NCBI GenBank assembly: GCA_030682755.1
Contig: JAUXNR010000229.1
Location: 1-5,781 of the forward strand
Direction of reading: 5' to 3'
Source of the DNA: Flavobacterium sp.
Lineage (GTDB): Bacteria > Bacteroidota > Bacteroidia > Flavobacteriales > Flavobacteriaceae
Length of the DNA: 5,781 nucleotides
The notes below the pieces were generated by a model. That model worked only from the letters and a program-made list of their open reading frames with translations, had not been told where the DNA came from and did not search any database. A program made the position numbers and the translations under genes. Positions 1-5,357 of the stretch are shown in pieces; position 1 is the stretch's first letter; each line of letters starts with the position of its first letter.

Positions 1-256
1 CTAAAATCAGCGTTGGTTTTAACGCCATAACCGATTCGATAGAAAGCGAACGAACATGACCTAAATCTTTAACTTTTAAAGACGTTGGATAGCTGCTTGT
101 AACATCTGTAGCCACAATTTTATCTTGGTGACCAAGTGCACAAACCATCTCAGTGATAGCTCCGTTTAAGGTTACTATTCTTTGATTTTCGAGAGGCTTA
201 TTTTGTCCATAAGCCCCCGAAAATAACAAACAAATAAAAAAATAATAGAGACGCAT
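1..256 (-). CDS. hmuT: HmuT-like periplasmic haem-binding protein of an ABC importer (partial, N-terminal part)
   Basis: The first 85 codons are visible; the rest lies beyond the left edge. The ATG at 256-254 begins one base after the hmuY stop codon, so translational coupling is likely. The product opens with a hydrophobic signal peptide (MRLYYFFICLLFSGAYG, probable cleavage before Gln18). Next comes the start of a helical-backbone (TroA/BtuF-type, PF01497) binding protein: RIVTLNGAITEMVCALG at about 26-42, DKIVATDVTSSYP at 45-57, a LGHVRSLS segment, and SIESVMALKPTLIL at the edge. The pattern 'R-I-V-x-L-x-G-x-[IL]-T-E-[MI]-V-x-A-L-G ... D-x-T-S-x-Y-P ... S-x-E-x-[VI]-x-[AS]-L-K-P-T-L' is that of haemin-binding HmuT proteins. 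The periplasmic role, taking haem from HmuR to an inner-membrane permease, follows from the family and from position after hmuRY. A vitamin B12 or siderophore binding protein of the same fold is the alternative; the neighbours make haem much more likely. Confidence 0.85.
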   Translation of the reverse strand, partial: MRLYYFFICLLFSGAYGQNKPLENQRIVTLNGAITEMVCALGHQDKIVATDVTSSYPTSLKVKDLGHVRSLSIESVMALKPTLIL

Positions 257-257
257 T

Positions 258-1691
258 TTAATTTAGTTTTTGGTATTCAAATGTTGGATTTCCTCTTTCG
301 CCTGCGGCATTGGTCATAGCTATAAATCGCACTTTATAAATGTTACCGGCAGCATCCTTTATCACATAAAAGCGATCGTCTCTCGGACTTGGAAGTGACG
401 TTGGCCCTCCTCCATTTCTCCAATTAGCTCCAATAACTCGTTGGTCTATTGACGTCTCTAAGTTAAAATTGTCAGCGTTTACATTATTCAATGTAAATTG
501 TGAATACACTACGCCAAGGCTATTTAATACCTCATAAGCTCTGGTTCCTCCATTTCTGTTGGTTACGATAAAATCCTGAAAGGCATAAGAATAAGTGCCT
601 CCACCAAAATTAGTGTGGTTGGTAAATGGTGTAAATAAAATATCCCATTTCTCTTTTTGAGGTGCTGCTGCCACAACTTGATTTGTTGTTAAACTGAAAA
701 AAGTAAAGGTATAAGCATTATTTTTAGTAATAATCACCTCAGAAAAAGTAGTTGCTTCCGGATTTGCATATTGCAATTTGTAATCGTTACCGCTTCGTAA
801 AACCCTGATTTTTTTCCAACCTCGTGCATCACCATAAGGATTAACACTTCCTACATTTGGAGCTACATTCGCAATTCCGTAACCCAAGTTCACCAAATAG
901 ACTTTGTTATCAGAATCAGTGGCTGAAATGGCTTGCATGGCTGTTTGCGTAATTAAACCATTGGGTCCGTCAACATAAGCCGGATTTCCGTTGGTTACTC
1001 CGGTTGCTCCGCCTTCGCCTACAGCTACAGTATTGTCAATCGGAAGCGGTAAAGTGATGTCTGTATTTTCTGTTTGTTTGATGGCCATTTTCAGTGAACC
1101 GTTAATGGCTACACGGAAATCTGAACCACCATAAAATCCTAAATCCCATTTGGTGCGTTCAACCGATGTTTCAATACCGGAACTTAAATCAAAAAATACC
1201 TGATTGGGAACAGTAGGGCCACCAACGGTTGGACTTTTAACCGCTGTAACTATGGGTGATTCATCAAAATTCAATTGGATTGATTTGGTATTCTCCGGAA
1301 TGGTTATCGAAGCTTCTGAAATGGCTGTGATGGTGAAAACAGCGTTTTTAATTTGATCTTCTGTAGCTTCAACCAAACGGTTAAAAGTAAATGAAGCAGT
1401 AGTGGCGTTTGCAGAAAAAGGCACAACCAACACATTGTTGTCTGCAGCAGGAAGTGTTGAAAAATCTACACCATACTGCGTTAAAGTTCCTGATAGTGCA
1501 AGTGAAACTGTTCCCGATGTTGTGGTCGGGTTTTGAAAAACCAATGAAACAGTTGTAACTTCTTGCGAAATATTGACCGAAGCATTTGCGAATGCCACAG
1601 CATTTGATGAGGCAGTAGTACTATCATCTTCTGAACAACCTGATGCAACAAGCATCAAAAAAACAACGAAACTGGAAAGACATTTTTTCAT
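258..1691 (-). CDS. hmuY: HmuY-family haem-binding surface lipoprotein with N-terminal beta-domain extension
   Basis: The 477-residue product starts with a lipoprotein signal peptide ending LVASG-C, so Cys19 is the likely lipidated residue. Ser-Glu-Asp-Asp follows directly, resembling the acidic export signal that sends flavobacterial lipoproteins to the outer surface. Residues about 30-145 are Thr/Ser/Val-rich with alternating hydrophobics (YGVDFSTLP, ATEDQIKNAVFTI) and look like a Calx-beta-type domain. Residues about 160-477 match the HmuY family (PF14064), with WD-containing strands KWDLGFYGG at 181-189 and KWDILFTPF at 348-356, and a C-terminal FYVIKDAAGNIYKVRF strand pair. Porphyromonas gingivalis HmuY is only about half this length. 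Only one His (His359) is present, so the bis-His haem ligation of that protein is impossible here; Met202, Met252 and Met459 are the methionines of the mature chain. The gene sits 11 bp after hmuR and 1 bp before hmuT. Family assignment is firm; the ligand is inferred. Confidence 0.88.
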   Translation of the reverse strand: MKKCLSSFVVFLMLVASGCSEDDSTTASSNAVAFANASVNISQEVTTVSLVFQNPTTTSGTVSLALSGTLTQYGVDFSTLPAADNNVLVVPFSANATTASFTFNRLVEATEDQIKNAVFTITAISEASITIPENTKSIQLNFDESPIVTAVKSPTVGGPTVPNQVFFDLSSGIETSVERTKWDLGFYGGSDFRVAINGSLKMAIKQTENTDITLPLPIDNTVAVGEGGATGVTNGNPAYVDGPNGLITQTAMQAISATDSDNKVYLVNLGYGIANVAPNVGSVNPYGDARGWKKIRVLRSGNDYKLQYANPEATTFSEVIITKNNAYTFTFFSLTTNQVVAAAPQKEKWDILFTPFTNHTNFGGGTYSYAFQDFIVTNRNGGTRAYEVLNSLGVVYSQFTLNNVNADNFNLETSIDQRVIGANWRNGGGPTSLPSPRDDRFYVIKDAAGNIYKVRFIAMTNAAGERGNPTFEYQKLN

Positions 1692-1702
1692 ATAAATAAA
1701 TA

Positions 1703-3820
1703 TTAAAGAGTAAGGTTATATACAAGTTTTAAAAAAAACGATCGGCCATAGCCCAACAAAACAGAGGATCCAACGGGGTGTGCTGCTCCGGAATTGGGTT
1801 GTGATTGGTTGACTGCTGTGATATCAAGAATATTTCTGGCTCCAAGTGTTACTTCAAAAGCATTGGAGTAAAATCCTTTTTTTAAGGAAGCATCCAACCA
1901 ACTAAAAGCATCTATTACTGATTTTTTGAATGTTGGATTTCCGGAATCATCAAAAGAAGCCACAAATTGTTGTTGCTTGCCATTGTATTTGAAGTAGGCT
2001 GCCATAACCATTTCTGATTTGGGCAAAGCATAAGAAAGGGAACTGTTGAATTGTTTGGTGAATAAAAAAGAATTGTCTGAAACACTCTCGCCGTTATTGA
2101 TTTCTTGAGAAATTCCAACCAGAGAGATGCCAAAATTTCCTGTAAAATTTTTCCATTGCAATTGATTTGTCCATGCAAAATTCCACATTTGATACAAACT
2201 GATATTGATGTATTGTGATTTGGCAATAGGGTCCACTTCAAGTAAAGCCATTTCAATTCGGTCATTCACATCCAAAAAATTGACCGCAAATTGGGTTTGT
2301 CCTTTTAGATTTTCAAACAAAAAATTCTTTTTGATACTTGAGTCAATGGAAGTACTCGTTTCCGGATTTAAGTCTTCATTGCCAACAAAGAAATGTCCGG
2401 AAAAAATAATTTCAGAATACAATTCTTCAAAGTTTGGCGTTCGATACGACCTTCCTAAACCTAAACGGAATTCTACATCCCTCGGCAATAAATATCGCAA
2501 CCCAAATGATGCCGCATATTGATTTTCAAACTGATTTTGAATGGAATATCTCAAACCGGAACGCAAGGCTAATTTCTCGGATACTTTGTATTCTGTTGAA
2601 AAGAAAGCATCATAGTTATTGATATCTTTTTGAACTTCTTTAGGAAAATTATTTTCTCCAACCACTCGGGAAAACCCCTCGTTTAAAACAAGCTCATATC
2701 CCAATTGAGCATCCCATTTTTGGTTTTGAAATAAATTGGAAATTGTTCCGGTTGAATAAGCTACTTTAGAAAATTGGTCTGTACTTCTCGAATTATTTTG
2801 TTCAGATTGATTGGTAATATCATATTGAAATTTCTCTTGATCTCTAAACTGACTTTGATAAGAAACGGATACCGCAAACGGATATGTCTCCTGTAAATTT
2901 CCCGAAGCATTCAAATGATGAAACCATCTGTTTGTATAAAACCGTTGATCATTTGCTACTTTACTTTCTCCAAAAGGCGGATTTACAATGGTAGTTACGG
3001 TGGCGTTGGCAAAAGTTACTTCTTCGTTTAAATAGTCTACTTTGTAAAACAATTTATAGGAATTGGTTTTATACTGTAAAAAAGCATTAGAAACCCATTG
3101 CTCTTTCGGCAACCATCGATAGCCTCTTTTACCGTCATTATTTTCATAATTGATTCCTTGTCTGTCGTCAAAAAATCCGGCAAAATCATTTCTATTGAGT
3201 CCGATACTAAAATTCCATTTTTCAGAAATTCTATGAGCCAAACGAATATTTTGAATGTGACGACCTTTGTTAAACCAAGCATATTCTTTCCCTACAGTTT
3301 CTTCTTGAACAGCCACATTGATTTCCCAATCTTTTGCAACGGACTTTTTGGTAATGATATTCAAAATACCACTAACGGCATTGGCTCCGTGAGTCACCCC
3401 CATTGAACCTTCAATGATTTCAATTCGTTCAATGTCATTGAGATTGATTTGAGTTAAATCAATTGCATTTCCTAATCCTGAATCATTGACCAATGGGATA
3501 TTATCTACAAAAATTTTAAAATATTGACTGTCTAAACCAAATAACGAAACGGTTGACCTGCCTTCCATTCCGTTAGGCTGAATGGTTATGTTTAAATATT
3601 GATTTAATACATCTGCCAAATTTGTTGCAGCCAATTGTTGCATATCCTTTTGAGATATTACTTTCACATTAAAAACCGATTTCTTTAACGCTTGTGGTTC
3701 AAATTGTCCGGTCACAACTACGTCTTTTAATTCAATGGTTTTAGTGGTATCAATTTCTTGAGAATAAAGCAATTGAACTGCTTGGATAAGAGTGAAAAAG
3801 AATAAAATGAGTTGCTTCAT
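1703..3820 (-). CDS. hmuR: HmuR-like TonB-dependent haem receptor, outer membrane
   Basis: This 705-residue TonB-dependent transporter should import haem, probably delivered by HmuY, across the outer membrane using TonB/ExbBD energy. A signal peptide covers residues 1-20 (cleavage LLYS-Q). A TonB-box-like segment LKDVVVTG is at 31-38. The plug domain spans about 45-160 and ends in GSMGVTHGANAVSGILNIITKK, with His144 where many receptors have Tyr. The rest is a beta barrel. Within it, YRTP at 459-462, His476 and NPET at 485-488 reproduce the order 'FRAP box - His - NPNL box' of haem receptors such as HemR and HmuR. The C terminus (YGRSFFLKLVYNLTL) is a typical last strand. No N-terminal carboxypeptidase-like domain is present, so it is not a SusC type. 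It is the first gene of the hmuRYT operon, with an operator-like dyad running into its start codon. The haem substrate is inferred from these motifs and from HmuY and HmuT next door. Confidence 0.88.
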   Translation of the reverse strand: MKQLILFFFTLIQAVQLLYSQEIDTTKTIELKDVVVTGQFEPQALKKSVFNVKVISQKDMQQLAATNLADVLNQYLNITIQPNGMEGRSTVSLFGLDSQYFKIFVDNIPLVNDSGLGNAIDLTQINLNDIERIEIIEGSMGVTHGANAVSGILNIITKKSVAKDWEINVAVQEETVGKEYAWFNKGRHIQNIRLAHRISEKWNFSIGLNRNDFAGFFDDRQGINYENNDGKRGYRWLPKEQWVSNAFLQYKTNSYKLFYKVDYLNEEVTFANATVTTIVNPPFGESKVANDQRFYTNRWFHHLNASGNLQETYPFAVSVSYQSQFRDQEKFQYDITNQSEQNNSRSTDQFSKVAYSTGTISNLFQNQKWDAQLGYELVLNEGFSRVVGENNFPKEVQKDINNYDAFFSTEYKVSEKLALRSGLRYSIQNQFENQYAASFGLRYLLPRDVEFRLGLGRSYRTPNFEELYSEIIFSGHFFVGNEDLNPETSTSIDSSIKKNFLFENLKGQTQFAVNFLDVNDRIEMALLEVDPIAKSQYINISLYQMWNFAWTNQLQWKNFTGNFGISLVGISQEINNGESVSDNSFLFTKQFNSSLSYALPKSEMVMAAYFKYNGKQQQFVASFDDSGNPTFKKSVIDAFSWLDASLKKGFYSNAFEVTLGARNILDITAVNQSQPNSGAAHPVGSSVLLGYGRSFFLKLVYNLTL

Positions 3821-3842
3821 TATTAAGAATGTTTCTAAATAA
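3820..3842. promoter_or_regulatory. Candidate repressor operator overlapping the hmuR leader (site 1)
   Basis: This is an inverted repeat with half-sites TTATTAAGAA and TTCTAAATAA separated by 3 nt; 9 of 10 positions are complementary. It lies between the candidate -7 element and the hmuR ATG, touching the start codon. The right half-site TTCTAAATAA recurs exactly at 3876-3885. A 23-bp AT-rich dyad repeated around the promoter of a haem-uptake operon fits a metal-responsive repressor of the Fur or DtxR type. The dyad is seen directly; the regulator is inferred. Confidence 0.5.
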
Positions 3843-3849
3843 ACTTCCG

Positions 3850-3857
3850 CAAATATA
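3850..3857 (-). promoter_or_regulatory. Candidate -7 element of the hmuRYT promoter
   Basis: The minus strand reads TATATTTG, an exact match to the Bacteroidetes primary-sigma -7 consensus TAnnTTTG. It lies 29 bp upstream of the hmuR ATG, which would place the transcription start near 3842-3845 and give a leader of roughly 25 nt. No clear TTG (-33) element is found 17-23 bp further upstream; the nearest candidate is a TTTAG inside operator site 2. The promoter may therefore be weak or need help. Confidence 0.5.
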
Positions 3858-3862
3858 TGTTC

Positions 3863-3885
3863 TTATTTTTATTTATTCTAAATAA
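3863..3885. promoter_or_regulatory. Candidate repressor operator upstream of the hmuR -7 element (site 2)
   Basis: This is a second copy of the 23-bp dyad. The right half TTCTAAATAA is identical to site 1. The left half TTATTTTTAT, again after a 3-nt spacer, is complementary at 7 of 10 positions. It would cover the -33 region, so protein bound here and at 3820-3842 would bracket the -7 element. The match is weaker than site 1 and the region is AT-rich, so part of the left half could be chance. Confidence 0.4.
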
Positions 3886-3901
3886 ATTTAGTGTTGCTTG
3901 T

Positions 3902-3920
3902 GTTAAATTTTTTATTTAAC
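3902..3920. repeat. Perfect AT-rich inverted repeat upstream of the hmuR promoter
   Basis: GTTAAAT and ATTTAAC form a perfect 7-bp inverted repeat around a TTTTT loop. It would lie about 60-75 bp upstream of the predicted hmuR transcription start, a common place for an activator site. No regulator is recognisable from the sequence, and in DNA this AT-rich a 7-bp arm can arise by chance. Confidence 0.3.
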
Positions 3921-3944
3921 TAATTATAAAGGTGTTATAAATGA

Positions 3945-3974
3945 AAAAATCCAAGCACCACAACTTGGATTTTT
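3945..3974. terminator. Bidirectional intrinsic terminator hairpin
   Basis: AAAAATCCAAG and CTTGGATTTTT form a perfect 11-bp stem with an 8-nt loop. Both strands end the hairpin in a run of T (TTTTT on plus, TTTTTT on minus), so it can terminate in either direction. No plus-strand gene ends here. On the minus strand it lies about 390 bp after ctlX and 90 bp before the hmuR promoter, so its clearest role is to insulate the haem operon from readthrough. Confidence 0.65.
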
Positions 3975-4053
3975 AGTGATGCTAGTAAATTGAATTACAC
4001 ATCAGCTTGGAAACTTCAGCAAACTTACATGATGCAATTACATCATAACCTCC

Positions 4054-4100
4054 ATAGTTATTTTAGGACGGGTCACAGACGGGTCAATAGTATAGTTAAA
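4054..4100. repeat. Diverged direct repeat, copy 1
   Basis: It begins ATAGTTATTTTAGGACGG and ends near TATAGTTAAA. Over its first 34 bp it matches copy 2 at 28 positions. It contains two identical 9-mers GACGGGTCA at 4067-4075 and 4078-4086, set 11 bp apart. Each includes the palindromic octamer GACGGGTC (GAC-NN-GTC). Confidence 0.7.
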
Positions 4101-4215
4101 ACGTATATAATGCATAAATAAAGCTAGAATAAAGCACTAACGGTGACAGATTTTAACAAATTGTATAGTTAATTTAGGACGAGTCAAGGACAAGTCAAAG
4201 CCATAGTAAAGCCAT
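4067..4215. repeat. Decayed 11-bp-period tandem repeat with GACRRGTC octamers
   Basis: Cut into 11-mers from 4067, successive rows resemble one another: GACGGGTCACA, GACGGGTCAAT, AGTATAGTTAA, AACGTATATAA, TGCATAAATAA, AGCTAGAATAA. After a less regular middle, the period returns from 4178 as GACGAGTCAAG, GACAAGTCAAA, GCCATAGTAAA and GCCATGGTTGT, with AAAGCCAT repeated exactly at 4197 and 4208. The four GAC-RR-GTC octamers come as two pairs, each spaced 11 bp, about one helical turn. Since 11 is not a multiple of 3 and every frame is broken, this is not a coding repeat. A decayed minisatellite or a protein-binding array would both fit. Confidence 0.5.
4165..4210. repeat. Diverged direct repeat, copy 2
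   Basis: It begins ATAGTTAATTTAGGACGA and ends CATAGTAAA, exactly 111 bp after copy 1. It carries GACGAGTCA at 4178-4186 and GACAAGTCA at 4189-4197, the equivalents of the two GACGGGTCA units of copy 1, again 11 bp apart. All four differences between these 9-mers are G-to-A on the plus strand, and all fall in the two central spacer positions; the GAC and GTC arms are kept. Confidence 0.65.
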
Positions 4216-4256
4216 GGTTGTGGCACCCCTAAGAAAGAGTTCAGTAAAGTAAAGTC

Positions 4257-4304
4257 AAAACAAAAACCCAAAAACTAATAGTAAACTTTTAGAAATTGGG
4301 CTTT
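4257..4304 (-). terminator. Candidate terminator of the amidinohydrolase/ctlX operon
   Basis: On the minus strand AAAGCCCAA (4304-4296) can pair with TTGGGTTTT (4271-4263), with one G-U pair. Inside it, CTAA can pair with TTAG across a symmetrical TTT/TTT bulge. The hairpin runs into an imperfect T-rich tail (TTTTGTTTT). It lies about 60 nt after the ctlX stop codon, the expected place. The GC content is low and the loop is large, so termination may be leaky, and the perfect hairpin at 3945-3974 could act as backup. Confidence 0.45.
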
Positions 4305-4364
4305 AAGATATTGATGGTTACGCTTTCTCAAAGCTCAAAACTTTGACAAAAACGAATCATTAAC

Positions 4365-5303
4365 TTATTCATCTAGTGGTAAAAAGACTTCGGCCATCAT
4401 ACAACGGGCACTTCCTCCTCCACAAGCTTCAATTGTATCTAAACTGGATGAAATGATTTCACAGTGTTCTTCAATTTTATGTAATTGTGCTTTGGTTAAA
4501 CTCTGATGAGCAGAATTACTCATCACCAAATACCGTTTATTATCTTTTCCTTTCACTTGTAACATGTTTCCGGCAAAATTGTTCACTTGGTCTTCGGTGA
4601 TGAGAATGATATCTTTTCCATCGGCACGCAAGTTGTCTAACACCATTTTTCGTTCTTTTTTGTCATCGATACAATCGGCACATATCACGGCAAAAGTCTC
4701 TGCCAAACACATCATAACATTAGTATGATAAATGTGTTTTCGTTCACCATTGACAGTTTGATAAGCTTCAAAAATAACCGGAGCCAAATCGAAATCTTCA
4801 CAAAACTCGATGAATAATTCTTCATCGGCACGAGGTGAAAGAGCACAATAGGCTTTAGCATTATCTCTGTCTAAAAGAATACTTCCGGTTCCTTCGAGAT
4901 AATAGCCATCGTCTTCTGCAGAGGTATAATCCATGATTTCATTGATGACAAAACCTCTATCTTCAATGATGTCTAAAATATCTTCTCTTCTTTCCAAACG
5001 ACGATTCTCAGCAAACATAGGATATAAGGTTACATCACCATTTTCGTGAAACGAAATCCAGTTGTTTGGAAAGATACTGTCTGGCGTGTCGGGATCTAGT
5101 GTATCATCTACCACAATTACATTCACACCCACTTTTTGAAGTTTTTCTACAAATGCATCAAACTCTTGTTGAGCTTTTGCATTCACGGTAGCAGGAGTTG
5201 TATTGTCAAGTACTTTTTGATAATAATTATTCACAGCCGTTTGCTCGTTCATTCTGAAGGCAACGGGACGGATCATGAGGATGGTGTTGGTTGTTTGGTT
5301 CAT
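4365..5303 (-). CDS. ctlX: CtlX-type citrulline hydrolase (citrulline ureidase), amidinotransferase superfamily
   Basis: The 312-residue product should hydrolyse L-citrulline to ornithine, ammonia and CO2 in the cytoplasm; there is no signal peptide. It has the alpha/beta-propeller motifs of the guanidino-modifying superfamily in order: MIRPVAFRMNEQTAVNNYYQ at 10-29, PDSIFPNNW at 74-82 (substrate-binding Asp75), LEGTGS at 136-141 (Glu137), YHTNVMM at 192-198 (catalytic-type His193), MSNSAHQSL at 261-269, and EACGGGSARCMMAEVFLP at 292-309 with Cys301 as the expected nucleophile. Length and the GGGSxRCM ending match CtlX proteins rather than classical arginine deiminases of about 400 residues. 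The Met start is preceded by A-rich sequence and no clear Shine-Dalgarno. It follows a second family member by 54 bp, so the two probably share a transcript. Family assignment is strong; citrulline as the substrate rests on similarity. Confidence 0.88.
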   Translation of the reverse strand: MNQTTNTILMIRPVAFRMNEQTAVNNYYQKVLDNTTPATVNAKAQQEFDAFVEKLQKVGVNVIVVDDTLDPDTPDSIFPNNWISFHENGDVTLYPMFAENRRLERREDILDIIEDRGFVINEIMDYTSAEDDGYYLEGTGSILLDRDNAKAYCALSPRADEELFIEFCEDFDLAPVIFEAYQTVNGERKHIYHTNVMMCLAETFAVICADCIDDKKERKMVLDNLRADGKDIILITEDQVNNFAGNMLQVKGKDNKRYLVMSNSAHQSLTKAQLHKIEEHCEIISSSLDTIEACGGGSARCMMAEVFLPLDE

Positions 5304-5312
5304 AGTTTTTTT

Positions 5313-5344
5313 GTTTAAAGGTTTACTGTTTAAAAGTTTAAAAG
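5313..5344. repeat. Four tandem AT-rich 8-mers between the two amidinohydrolase genes
   Basis: The 54-bp gap contains four 8-bp units in a row: GTTTAAAG, GTTTACTG, TTTAAAAG and TTTAAAAG, the last two identical. No TAnnTTTG element is visible here on the minus strand, so an internal promoter for ctlX is not supported. The repeat is probably a spacer grown by slippage, although a short AT-rich leader may help ribosome loading where Shine-Dalgarno sequences are weak. Confidence 0.5.
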
Positions 5345-5357
5345 TCGTTAACTGCTA

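Larger units (their letters stand above)
3975..4364. other. Long intergenic stretch without a credible gene
   Basis: All reading frames on both strands are broken at short intervals; the ATG-started frames checked run about 7-12 codons. No tRNA or rRNA pattern is visible. The stretch holds the ctlX terminator (4257-4304), the 11-bp-period repeat and its duplicated block (4054-4215), and a 6-bp inverted repeat ATGATG/CATCAT at 4029-4046. It could be the remnant of an inserted element, a repeat-derived spacer, or a noncoding RNA locus; nothing seen decides between these. Confidence 0.6.

Noticed and set aside
2205..2522. Plus-strand open frame of about 105 codons opposite hmuR
   Set aside because: It lies wholly inside the receptor gene, has no recognisable protein features, and its residues are a by-product of the complementary coding frame. 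The same holds for the other small open frames inside hmuR and for the short plus-strand one over the ctlX start at 5136-5318.
3941..3976. Plus-strand mini-ORF of 11 codons starting ATGAAAAAATCC
   Set aside because: It coincides with the perfect terminator hairpin, so its codons are explained by the stem; there is no ribosome-binding context.
4029..4046. Inverted repeat ATGATG-CAATTA-CATCAT
   Set aside because: Only 6-bp arms with a 6-nt spacer, no extension of the pairing outward, no T tract and no second copy; likely chance.
4328..4346. Inverted repeat TCAAAG/CTTTGA just after the ctlX stop, considered as its terminator
   Set aside because: The 6-bp arms are AT-rich and no T-run follows on the minus strand; the hairpin at 4257-4304 is the better candidate.
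3975..4364. CRISPR array or tRNA cluster in the gene-free stretch
   Set aside because: Repeat units are 11 bp and degenerate, with no 25-40 bp repeats separated by unique spacers, and no cloverleaf pattern was found.
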